The notes: generated by a model from the sequence alone, not told the origin. 13,963 nt of DNA from Verrucomicrobiota bacterium (GCA_026397855.1 JAPLUA010000265.1:1-13963); one strand, 5' to 3'; counted from the stretch's first letter, positions 7,567 to 13,963 are shown. Numbers and translations are program-made.

Positions 7567-8081
7567 TTTCTCCATATTGCACCGAAGAGGAGGTTCAGTT
7601 CTTTGGCTTCGCGCCAGAGCACTCGCGCCTCAACAGCAAGATTCTCTTCTGCGGCTGCCACCATGCGGAGGAAGAACATGCTCTCTTTTGACTCCTTTCG
7701 ACAGGTGCCGATCTTCAATTTGAATTCCTTACCTGAAACAGCATCATCAGCTTCACAATAATTGGCCCCGACGCTTGTAGCTGCACCCACGAGTTGATCG
7801 ATGAGCCTGTTATTAACAGGATTGCGTGGAATACTCCTGGCGAACCGGATAATGGTCTCCCCAAACCGCGCTGTACGTTCCATCAAGTCCTCCGGGGCAG
7901 GTGGATTTGTCGGTTCTTCCCTTAACTCCAACGGTGCAGCCGTAGTTTCATCTCCCCACAGCCAGAAATCCGACCGTGCATCCAGAAGTCCCTTTGTGGT
8001 GCCGAACTCGGATTTCGGATTTCGGCCTTCTTTCGGCCTTCGGATTTCGGCCTTCGGGTTTCTGCCTGCCGGGTACTTCAT
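7563..8081 (-). CDS. S23-type four-helix-bundle protein with repeat-encoded N-terminal extension
   Basis: The 172-residue product ends with a core (about 65-172) typical of the four-helix-bundle / 23S rRNA-intervening-sequence family: DLMERTARFGE, QLVGAATSVGANYCEADDA, KIGTCRKESKES, LWREAKELNLLFGAIWRK. From memory, many relatives start MKY directly followed by DLxERTARFGE. Here MKY is split from DLMERTARFGE by about 61 codons, of which roughly 20 are translated repeat (GRNPKAEIRRPKEGRNPKSE). This looks like an in-frame insertion. ATG 8081 has a strong GAAGGAGG four bases upstream, placed in the end of the NuoE-NuoF gene. ATG 7883 (106-residue product, normal family length) also has GGAGG at five bases, so both may be used. 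Biochemical role unknown; the family is often linked to RNA or to retroelement accessory (Avd-like) proteins. It sits oddly inside an electron-transfer operon, 10 bp after the NuoE-NuoF stop. Confidence 0.85.
   Translation of the reverse strand: MKYPAGRNPKAEIRRPKEGRNPKSEFGTTKGLLDARSDFWLWGDETTAAPLELREEPTNPPAPEDLMERTARFGETIIRFARSIPRNPVNNRLIDQLVGAATSVGANYCEADDAVSGKEFKLKIGTCRKESKESMFFLRMVAAAEENLAVEARVLWREAKELNLLFGAIWRK
7889..7893 (-). promoter_or_regulatory. Internal Shine-Dalgarno for alternative S23 start (ATG 7883)
   Basis: GGAGG on the minus strand lies five bases before ATG 7883, which is residue 67 of the long form. Initiation here would give the standard-length S23 protein without the repeat-encoded extension. 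It competes with the upstream GAAGGAGG and ATG 8081. Confidence 0.55.
8008..8070. repeat. GAAATCCGAA-type repeat cluster inside S23 N-terminal coding region
   Basis: About 63 bp made of repeated CGGATTTCGG and GGCCTTC units (read on the plus strand), opposite in orientation to the copy at 7527-7551. CTTCGGATTTCGGCCTTCGG at 8038-8057 pairs exactly with 7530-7549. On the minus strand it is translated in frame as RNPKAEIRR- and RNPKSE-like peptide, which keeps the S23 gene open. Confidence 0.85.
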
Positions 8082-8085
8082 AAAG

Positions 8086-8093
8086 CCTCCTTC
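8086..8093 (-). promoter_or_regulatory. Strong Shine-Dalgarno for S23 long form (ATG 8081)
   Basis: GAAGGAGG on the minus strand, four bases from ATG 8081, overlaps the stop codon of the NuoE-NuoF gene (8092-8094). It is the strongest ribosome site in the operon and marks ATG 8081 as a genuine original start. Confidence 0.7.
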
Positions 8094-10467
8094 AAACGAC
8101 TTCCACCGCCCCCTGCGGGCACACCTGCCTGCACGAATCGCACCGCGTGCACTTCTCCAGGTCAATCACATGCCGGGCATAAGGCGTCATGGGAATGGCA
8201 TCCACGGGGCAGTGCTGTGCGCAGATCGTACAGCCGGTGCAGTTGTCGCGGACGCGGTATTTGATGAGCGCGGTGCATTTGCCTGCCGGGCAATGGCCTT
8301 GCAGGTGCGCCTCGTACTCGTCGCGGAAATAGCGCAGAGTGGTCAGCACCGGGTTCGGGGCGGTCTTGCCGAGGCCGCAGAGGCTGCCCTCGGCCACCTG
8401 GGGCGCCAGCCGCTCCAGTTCCTCAAGGTGCTTGCGGCCGGCTTTGCCGGCGCAAAGGCGGTTGAGCAGTTCGAGCATCCGCTTGGTGCCAATGCGGCAG
8501 AACGTGCATTTGCCGCAGGACTGGTTCTGCGTGAACTGGAGGAAATAGCGCGCGATGTCCACCATGCAGGAGGTGTCGTCGAGCACCACCATGCCGCCGG
8601 AGCCTATGATGGCGCCAATGGCGCGCAAGGACTCGAAATCCACCGGCGTGTCAGCCAGGCGTGCGGGCACGCAACCGCCCGAGGGCCCGCCGATCTGGAC
8701 GGCCTTGAAGCGGCGTCCCGGGGCGACGCCGCCGCCAATCTCTTCCACGATCTGCCGGAGCGTGGTCCCCATCGGGATCTCGATCAGCCCGGCGCGGCGC
8801 ACTTTGCCCGCCAGGGCAAATACTTTGGTGCCTTTGCTGGTGGCGGTGCCAAGGCTGGCAAAGGCTTCTCCGCCACGGCGGATAATCCAGGGCACGAGCG
8901 CCAGCGTCTCGACGTTGTTGATGAGCGTCGGCTTGCCCCACAAGCCGGCCTGAGCAGGGAAAGGCGGCCGCAACCGGGGCATGCCGCGTCGGCCTTCCAC
9001 CGAAGCGATGAGTGCCGTCTCCTCGCCGCAGACGAAGGCGCCGGCACCTTCCTTGATCGTGATGCGCAGCGGGTAATTGCTGCCCATCAGCCGTTCGCCC
9101 AGCCATCCGCGCCGCTCGCATTCCGCCAGCGCCACCCGCACCCGCCACAGCGCCTGGGGATACTCATGGCGAATGTAGAAGATGGCTTCGTGCGCCCCCA
9201 CGGCTACCGCCGCGATGGCCAGGCCCTCAATCACCCGGTAAGGGAAGGATTCCAGGATCATGCGGTCCATGAATGCCCCGGGGTCGCCTTCATCCCCGTT
9301 GCAGATCACATACCTGACAGGCTCGGCCTGCTGGCGGACGAATCGCCACTTCTGGCCCGTGGGGAACCCGGCGCCGCCGCGCCCGCGCAGGCCGGAGGTT
9401 TCGATAGTCTTGATGATGTCCTCGGGCGGCAGGGCAGTTCCATTCGCGTCCCCTGCCCCCAGGCACCTTCGCAACGCCACGAAGCCCTCGTGGGCGAGAT
9501 ACTCGTCCAGGTCCAGCGGGTCGAGCCGCCCGTAATGCTCCATGGCGATATGCACCTGGCGGTTGAAGAAAGCCTGCTCGTCGGTCAACTCACGCCTGGG
9601 CACGGCCGACGCCGCGGCGGGCGCGCCCTCGTCCAGCAGCAGGGTGTCCATGCCCTGCTTCCAAAGCTGAGAAACGCGGTGCATCAACCCGCGCGGCTGG
9701 CAGTGCGCGCGCACCAGCGTGTCCGCATCCGAGATCGCCAGCCCGGCCAGGGTAAGACTGGATCGGCCAGGCGCCGCGATTTCGATCATCGGGGTGCGGT
9801 AACAGGCCCCGACGCACCCGACCCGTTTCACCGTGGCATTCGCCCCGGTCTGCGCAACGCTCTTCTGCAAGGCGTGGAACATGCGGTCCGTTCCTTTTGC
9901 GAGGCAGCAGGAGTCGAGGCAGACCTTAATCTCGGCGGCCCCCGGGCCAGCAGGGCGAGGGCTGCGGCTCGCGGGTCCATAGATCAGGCTATGCTCCTCA
10001 TCGGAGCGGGGCGGCCGCGCCAGGTAATCCCGGATGGCGGCGGGCACTTTCTCCGGGGCCGCGTAGCCGATGGTCTCGTCGGCGATGCGCACCACCGGGG
10101 CCAGGGTGCAGCAACCGAGGCACGCCACCCGCTCGATCGTAAACTGGCGGCCGGCATCGGTGTCGGAGCCTTCGGGAATCCGCAGGTGGCGGCGCAAGGC
10201 GTCCTCAACCCGCTCAGCCCCCGCCACGTGGCAGGCCGTGCCGTGGCAGACCTGCACGATGTGCTTGCCCACCGGTTCGTGCCGGAACATGTCGTAGAAG
10301 GTCGAAACCCCGCTGAGCGCCGCCGGGGTGATTTGCGTGGTGGCGCAAACCCGCCGCAAGGCTTCCTCCGGCAGGTAGCCGTAGTGGTCCTGCAACGCCT
10401 GCAGCAAGGGGATGACGCTGTCGGGCGTGCGACCGATGCGCTCGACGATTTCATCAACGTATTTCAC
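8092..10467 (-). CDS. Fused NuoE-NuoF (HydC-HydB-like) NADH-binding flavo-iron-sulfur subunit
   Basis: The 791-residue chain joins parts that are usually separate. Residues 1-150 are a NuoE/HydC thioredoxin-like [2Fe-2S] domain (C74, C79, C116, C120). Residues 180-255 are a second thioredoxin-like [2Fe-2S] domain (C183, C188, C218, C222), as at the N-terminus of HydB. Residues 300-650 are the NuoF core with FMN/NADH motifs GLRGRGGAGFPTG (359-371), GDEGDPGAFMDR (391-402) and GAGAFVCGEET. A [4Fe-4S] site follows (C651, C654, C657, C697). Two C-terminal ferredoxin clusters end the chain (C743/746/749/753 and C773/776/779/783). This is the NADH-oxidising part of HydABC-like bifurcating enzymes, with HydC fused to HydB. 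GTG 10467 is chosen because it overlaps the stop of the propeller gene (GTGA) and follows AAGGAA. The partner is probably the FAD oxidoreductase downstream. Whether it bifurcates electrons is not shown. Confidence 0.93.
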   Translation of the reverse strand: MKYVDEIVERIGRTPDSVIPLLQALQDHYGYLPEEALRRVCATTQITPAALSGVSTFYDMFRHEPVGKHIVQVCHGTACHVAGAERVEDALRRHLRIPEGSDTDAGRQFTIERVACLGCCTLAPVVRIADETIGYAAPEKVPAAIRDYLARPPRSDEEHSLIYGPASRSPRPAGPGAAEIKVCLDSCCLAKGTDRMFHALQKSVAQTGANATVKRVGCVGACYRTPMIEIAAPGRSSLTLAGLAISDADTLVRAHCQPRGLMHRVSQLWKQGMDTLLLDEGAPAAASAVPRRELTDEQAFFNRQVHIAMEHYGRLDPLDLDEYLAHEGFVALRRCLGAGDANGTALPPEDIIKTIETSGLRGRGGAGFPTGQKWRFVRQQAEPVRYVICNGDEGDPGAFMDRMILESFPYRVIEGLAIAAVAVGAHEAIFYIRHEYPQALWRVRVALAECERRGWLGERLMGSNYPLRITIKEGAGAFVCGEETALIASVEGRRGMPRLRPPFPAQAGLWGKPTLINNVETLALVPWIIRRGGEAFASLGTATSKGTKVFALAGKVRRAGLIEIPMGTTLRQIVEEIGGGVAPGRRFKAVQIGGPSGGCVPARLADTPVDFESLRAIGAIIGSGGMVVLDDTSCMVDIARYFLQFTQNQSCGKCTFCRIGTKRMLELLNRLCAGKAGRKHLEELERLAPQVAEGSLCGLGKTAPNPVLTTLRYFRDEYEAHLQGHCPAGKCTALIKYRVRDNCTGCTICAQHCPVDAIPMTPYARHVIDLEKCTRCDSCRQVCPQGAVEVV

Positions 10468-12251
10468 AGTTTCCTTGGCGCTGCAACCGGACCCAGGCAC
10501 CAGACGTTCGTCACTCCGCGCAGGAATATCCTGTCCTGTGCAAACGCCGGGCTTGCGTGGAACCCGTCGCCCATTTCGGCGCGGAACAGCTCCTTGAATT
10601 GCCGCGCGGCTTCGACCACCACCGCGGTGCCTTTCTGACCGAGCAGGTAGATCCGGTTTCCGGACAGGGCCGGCGAGGCGTGGCACTCCATTTCGAAGTC
10701 GTGTTCCCAGAGCTTCTTGCCATCCTTGGCGTCGTAGCAGGTCAACATGCCGGCCGTGGTGAGCGCGAATACGAGGTCGCCGTTGCTCGCAGGGCTGGTC
10801 ACGTCCGGGACGTTGTCCTCGTTGGTCCACGCCAGGTGGGTCTTGGTCACATCGCCCGATCCGTCGGGCCGAATCGCCAGCAGCTTCTCCGATGGGCTGG
10901 CTACAAAGACCAGCCCGCCGGCGAAGGCCGGGGATGGCGTGATCTCCCCGTTGAGCCCCTCCACCCGCCAAAGCTCCGCGCCATCTTTCGCGGCATAGGC
11001 GATCACCCATTGTGCCGCCAGCACAACGATCTGCCCTTTTCCCGCCGCCTCAATGACGATCGGCGAGGCCCATGAGCCCCCCACCTTGCGGGGACGTTCC
11101 CAAACGACCCGGCCGGTGCGGCCATCCAGCGCATAGAGCTTTGACTTGCCTTCGTCGGGCTCGCCCTGGTCGAGTTGCACGATCAACCGGTCCTGCCAGG
11201 TGGCCAGGGATGTTGCGTGACCGTAGGCATTCTTCAGTGCGCCAAAGCTCCTGGCCCAGACCGGCTTCCCCTCCAGCGTAAAGGCCGCGCAGTCGCCATT
11301 GGCAAAGATCACATAAACCCGCCTGCCATCCGTGGCCATGGTCGAGGCGGCATAGCCCGTCGAGTCGGGAACCTCCGTTGCCTGGGCCGTGCCCGGGACA
11401 TTGGTCACGGCCTGCCGCCAGAGGGTTTGCCCGGTCTGGGCGCCCAGGCAGACAACCTCGCGCAGCGCGGCATTGCCGCCGGAGAAGAAGACGCGGTCGC
11501 CCCAAACAATGGGCGAGCTGAAGCCGATGGCGGGTGTCGGCACCTTCCAGGCGATGCCTTCGCCGGTTTTCGGGTTCCATGCCCCGAGAGCGTTGGTGAA
11601 CGCCCAAACACCGCTGCCATCCGCTCCGCGGAAGCACGGCCAGTTACGCCTGAACTCCTCAGGCGAGGCGGCATCCGCGGAGGCGGGTGAAGTGTCTGTG
11701 CCCAACAGCTTCGCCAGCTCTGCCGGGCCCCTGGGCAAGGGCGTGGTTCGCCCAAAGCTCATCACGAGGAGAAAAGCGCCGATGGCGGCCCCAACGGCGG
11801 CTACCGACCAGCGGGCGGCGGCGGCCGCGCGGGCGGCCTTGCCCAGGTCTTCCGACTTAAGCCCCGGCAGTGGCAGGCTCTTCTGGTAACGCGAGGCCTG
11901 GGCGGTTGCCATGACGAAAACGGCCAAACCACCCAGCAGCAGGCAAACGCCCGAGGCAGTGCGTGAGAGCTGGCTGAAGTAACGCTGGCGGAGCTGCAAA
12001 TCGAGCGCGCGTATGCGCTGCTTCATCGGCTCGTCCGCCGGGCTGAGCCGCAGCTTCTCTTTGTATTCCTTCAGCAGCGGCGACTTCAGGGGATCTTCCG
12101 CCCGGGCCCCGAAGTGACTCACGATCATCGCCACGCCCACCAACAGCGAGAAGATGCCGGCCACCCAGGCCGTGAGCCGCCAGGCACGCGCCGCCTGGGG
12201 GGCCGGCGAACGAGGTGCAGTCGCGGGCTGGGTTGGTGTGGCCTGGGGCAT
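10464..12251 (-). CDS. Membrane-anchored PQQ-like (BamB-type) beta-propeller protein
   Basis: The 595-residue protein has three predicted membrane helices (about 25-45, 99-118, 148-166) and a C-terminal beta-propeller (about 203-595). It opens with NWPCFRGADGSG, the usual first-blade motif of PQQ-like repeat proteins. Seven or eight blades are visible, many with a SSPIV/SPAF strand followed by GDRVFF/GGLVFV and a late A-x-DGxxLW motif (DGRTGRVVWE, AKDGAELWR, AKDGKKLWE). With three helices and a positive-inside N-terminus, the propeller should face the periplasm. A PQQ-binding dehydrogenase active site is not evident, so 'PQQ-like' is a fold name only. ATG 12251 overlaps the stop of the upstream gene (TAATG), and its own stop overlaps the next start (GTGA), so it is firmly inside the redox operon. 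Its role could be scaffold, sensor or substrate-binding part of a membrane complex. Confidence 0.88.
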   Translation of the reverse strand: MPQATPTQPATAPRSPAPQAARAWRLTAWVAGIFSLLVGVAMIVSHFGARAEDPLKSPLLKEYKEKLRLSPADEPMKQRIRALDLQLRQRYFSQLSRTASGVCLLLGGLAVFVMATAQASRYQKSLPLPGLKSEDLGKAARAAAAARWSVAAVGAAIGAFLLVMSFGRTTPLPRGPAELAKLLGTDTSPASADAASPEEFRRNWPCFRGADGSGVWAFTNALGAWNPKTGEGIAWKVPTPAIGFSSPIVWGDRVFFSGGNAALREVVCLGAQTGQTLWRQAVTNVPGTAQATEVPDSTGYAASTMATDGRRVYVIFANGDCAAFTLEGKPVWARSFGALKNAYGHATSLATWQDRLIVQLDQGEPDEGKSKLYALDGRTGRVVWERPRKVGGSWASPIVIEAAGKGQIVVLAAQWVIAYAAKDGAELWRVEGLNGEITPSPAFAGGLVFVASPSEKLLAIRPDGSGDVTKTHLAWTNEDNVPDVTSPASNGDLVFALTTAGMLTCYDAKDGKKLWEHDFEMECHASPALSGNRIYLLGQKGTAVVVEAARQFKELFRAEMGDGFHASPAFAQDRIFLRGVTNVWCLGPVAAPRKL

Positions 12252-13687
12252 TATTTCGGGACCCTCGGTTGCAGGCTCGAGGCGGGCATCAAGCCCCGGC
12301 GCACCAGCTCGTTCGGGCAATACTCAAAGCAGCGCGCGCAGGCAAAGCAGTCTCCGCGGTCCGGTTCGTAGTCGGTCCGACGGCGGCGCAGCGAGCGGCT
12401 CACCAGCTTCGCCCCGATCACCAGCCCCACCCATGCGCCAAAGATCGTCCCTGCGGTGGCAAACCGGGCGCGGATGCGGCCCGCCTCGGCCAGGATTTCC
12501 TGCGGGGCCTGACGAGCCCGCTCCAGCGCCAGCTCATCCGGGCTCAGCGCTCCAAACTTGGGCGGAGTGCCTTGCGCGCGGATAAACTGCTCCGCCAAAC
12601 TCACGGCTGCATGGAGGCGGGAAGCGGGAGCGCTGAATCGCCAGCCCAGCCAGCCGCCACCGGCCATGAGCGCCGGGACCAGCAACAGCAGCAGCGCCAG
12701 CCGCCGCCGGTCCCCGGCGAGGATCGGCCCCGTGCTGTGACCGGATTCGGGCTCGCGCATCGCGCCAAAGGGGCATGACGCCTCGCAGAGCCGGCATTGG
12801 GTGCAATAATCAGGGGTCACGCGCACGCGCCACTTGGCGACCGTCGCTCCCAGCTTCAGCAACGCCCCGTAGGGGCAGAGGAAGCGGCAGTAGGGCCTGC
12901 CGACGAAGATCCCCAGCAACAGCAGCGCGACCCCGGACAGCACCATCAACGTTCGCCCGTTCATACGGAAGATGGGCACGAAGGGATCATACTGGCAGAT
13001 GATGAATGCGCTCCCGGTCGCGGCGAACATCACACCCGCGCCGAGGTAGATATAGGGCAGCACGCTCAATCCCTGTTCGAGCCAGGCCGGCACCTTCACC
13101 GGCTTCAACAGCACCAGGTCCTGCAATGCGCCGTGCGGACATACGCCGGCGCAGAAAGTCCGGCCGGCGAAGAGCGCGAAAGCCAGCGGCAGCACGAAGA
13201 AAGCCAGCACCCCCACAGGCACCGCATAGCCGCGGTCACACAGCGCCAGCGCCACGTTCTGCAGCGAACCGATCGAGCAGACGCACCCTTTGCGCCAGAA
13301 ACCGAAGTAGAGCACCGAGAAGATCGAAAGCGCCATCAGCCCCTTGCGGGAACGGCGCTTGTACACCAGCCAGCTTCCCAGGGCCAGGGACGCGCCGAGC
13401 ACCGCCACATCGAGGTATTGCAGCATCACCTCGCGTGCCGGCGGAGTGGTTGTCACCGGAAGCTGATGCCCGCCATCAAATTCGGGCGGCGGGAAGCGGT
13501 GCTCCGCGCGAGCGAGGTTGGTGAGGAGCGTAAGGAGAAGAACTGCGACCAGGAGGGTTAAATCCGAAATCCGAAGGCGCCAGCGGCCCTTGGATGTGGG
13601 CAGTTCGAGGCATGGCACGCCGCCCTTTCGGCTTTCGGATCTCGGCCTTCCTTCGGATCTTGGATTGCGGATTGCGGATTTCACCAT
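12251..13687 (-). CDS. NapH/NosR-like membrane polyferredoxin
   Basis: The 478-residue protein has about seven predicted membrane helices (about 42-59, 92-109, 155-175, 206-228, 246-264, 328-346, 412-430). It carries two CxxxCP signatures of the NapH/NosR/PceC group: C179-C183-P (FCAGVCPHGAL) and C267-C271-P (YCRFLCPYGALL). It also has one ferredoxin [4Fe-4S] set (C295, C298, C301, C305-P) and a second C-terminal set (C447, C450, C453, C457-P). A CVC pair (C135, C137) may be another ligand site. Such proteins carry electrons between quinol or reductant and Fe-S partners at the membrane. The start ATG 13687 overlaps the upstream stop (TGATG). Residues about 4-41 are largely encoded by GAAATCCGAA-type repeats (SAIRNPRSEG, RLRISD), and no other usable start lies before the first helix, so the repeat appears to be translated. 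Electron direction is not readable. Confidence 0.9.
   Translation of the reverse strand: MVKSAIRNPRSEGRPRSESRKGGVPCLELPTSKGRWRLRISDLTLLVAVLLLTLLTNLARAEHRFPPPEFDGGHQLPVTTTPPAREVMLQYLDVAVLGASLALGSWLVYKRRSRKGLMALSIFSVLYFGFWRKGCVCSIGSLQNVALALCDRGYAVPVGVLAFFVLPLAFALFAGRTFCAGVCPHGALQDLVLLKPVKVPAWLEQGLSVLPYIYLGAGVMFAATGSAFIICQYDPFVPIFRMNGRTLMVLSGVALLLLGIFVGRPYCRFLCPYGALLKLGATVAKWRVRVTPDYCTQCRLCEASCPFGAMREPESGHSTGPILAGDRRRLALLLLLVPALMAGGGWLGWRFSAPASRLHAAVSLAEQFIRAQGTPPKFGALSPDELALERARQAPQEILAEAGRIRARFATAGTIFGAWVGLVIGAKLVSRSLRRRRTDYEPDRGDCFACARCFEYCPNELVRRGLMPASSLQPRVPK
13560..13681. repeat. GAAATCCGAA-type repeat pair inside NapH-like N-terminal coding region
   Basis: The left arm at 13560-13578 (AATCCGAAATCCGAAGGC core) and the right arm at about 13624-13681 (TTTCGGCTTTCGGATC, CCTTCGGATCTTGGATT, then GCGGATT twice) are in opposite orientation and form an imperfect inverted repeat. 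A unique stretch of about 45 bp lies between them. The units are the same kind as at 7527-7551 and 8008-8070. All of it lies in the first 45 codons of the NapH-like gene and stays in frame. Confidence 0.75.
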
Positions 13688-13963
13688 CACTCGCCGTGAG
13701 TCGTCGTCTTGAGCAAGTAGGGATGATCGGCCGGCACGCGGCGGAAGGCATCGCCGGCGCAGACTTTGGAAATCGCGCACTCGTTGCAATTCACGCACCG
13801 GTCGTGCCGCACCTGCAGGAACAGCGAGCCGTTGCCGAAGCGATTGCAGCCCTCGACGCACTTCGCGCAGCCGATGCAGAGCGCCTCGTCAATCGAGTAT
13901 TCGTAGTAAGGGTCCTCGACATAGGTGCGCTTGATGGCCGAGGTTGGGCACAGGCAATTCTCC
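13687..13963 (-). CDS. Polyferredoxin, C-terminal part (5' end outside window)
   Basis: Reading the minus strand from the right edge gives 91 residues without a stop, ending in TGA that shares its A with the ATG of the NapH-like gene (TGATG). Three Fe-S segments are visible, numbered from the edge: CLCPTSAI (C3, C5; the tail of a cluster begun upstream), CIGCAKCVEGCN (C29, C32, C35, C39), and CVNCNECAISKVC (C56, C59, C62, C68). The last has an unusual C-x2-C-x2-C-x5-C spacing and no proline after the final Cys. It resembles NapG- or RnfB-like electron-transfer ferredoxins and is the natural partner of the membrane polyferredoxin next to it. The N-terminus, any twin-arginine signal and the family name cannot be judged. 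Confidence 0.85.
   Translation of the reverse strand, partial: ENCLCPTSAIKRTYVEDPYYEYSIDEALCIGCAKCVEGCNRFGNGSLFLQVRHDRCVNCNECAISKVCAGDAFRRVPADHPYLLKTTTHGE

Noticed and set aside
8008..8070. CRISPR-like repeated units
   Set aside because: Units are short, variable and adjacent without regular spacers, with no cas genes; they fit a dispersed palindromic repeat family.
5420..10467. [FeFe]- or [NiFe]-hydrogenase
   Set aside because: No H-cluster motifs and no NiFe large-subunit CxxC pairs occur; only the diaphorase-like parts are present.
7801..10638. Very long plus-strand open frame
   Set aside because: It is the GC-rich complement of the NuoE-NuoF gene and shows no protein family features, whereas the minus strand carries full Fe-S and FMN motifs.
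10464..12251. PQQ-dependent dehydrogenase
   Set aside because: Only BamB-like propeller blades are visible; no dehydrogenase active-site motifs or haem-binding CxxCH were found.

Overview
This GC-rich window looks like a PVC-superphylum bacterium, most likely a Verrucomicrobiota. The evidence is three divergent or fused type I sulfatases, an S23-type four-helix-bundle gene, and short repeats of the GAAATCCGAA kind sitting at gene boundaries. This assignment is an inference from gene content; no rRNA or other marker is present.

Layout, left to right. (1) Position 2-481 (+) is the C-terminal end of an integral-membrane acyltransferase. (2) Position 626-2056 (-) is a secreted sulfatase. Divergent from it, 2165-5329 (+) is a very long secreted protein holding two complete, unlike sulfatase domains in one chain. 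(3) Position 5328-5411 is a 19-bp inverted repeat between convergent genes. (4) From 13963 down to 5420, all on the minus strand, is one tightly packed operon that begins upstream of the window. Its order is: polyferredoxin (partial), NapH/NosR-like membrane polyferredoxin, membrane-anchored PQQ-like beta-propeller, fused NuoE-NuoF (HydC-HydB-like) NADH module, S23 four-helix-bundle protein, and a 2Fe-2S / GltD-like FAD oxidoreductase. The first three junctions are stop/start overlaps (TGATG, TAATG, GTGA), the fourth is a 10-nt gap, and the last is a 46-nt gap bridged by a possible 17-codon mini-ORF.

How the genes may work together (inference). The NuoE-NuoF fusion and the GltD-like protein carry the flavin and Fe-S parts of a soluble NAD(P)H/ferredoxin oxidoreductase resembling the HydBC part of electron-bifurcating complexes, but no hydrogenase or molybdopterin subunit is visible. 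The NapH/NosR-like protein and its ferredoxin partner could link this module to the membrane, and the beta-propeller is predicted to face the periplasm. I know of no named complex with this exact set. It is the best candidate here for an undescribed system.

A second layer is repeat-driven. GAAATCCGAA-type repeats have entered the N-terminal coding regions of the S23 gene and of the NapH-like gene without breaking frame. A 20-bp perfect inverted repeat also encloses most of the S23 gene, recalling S23 genes in rRNA intervening sequences.
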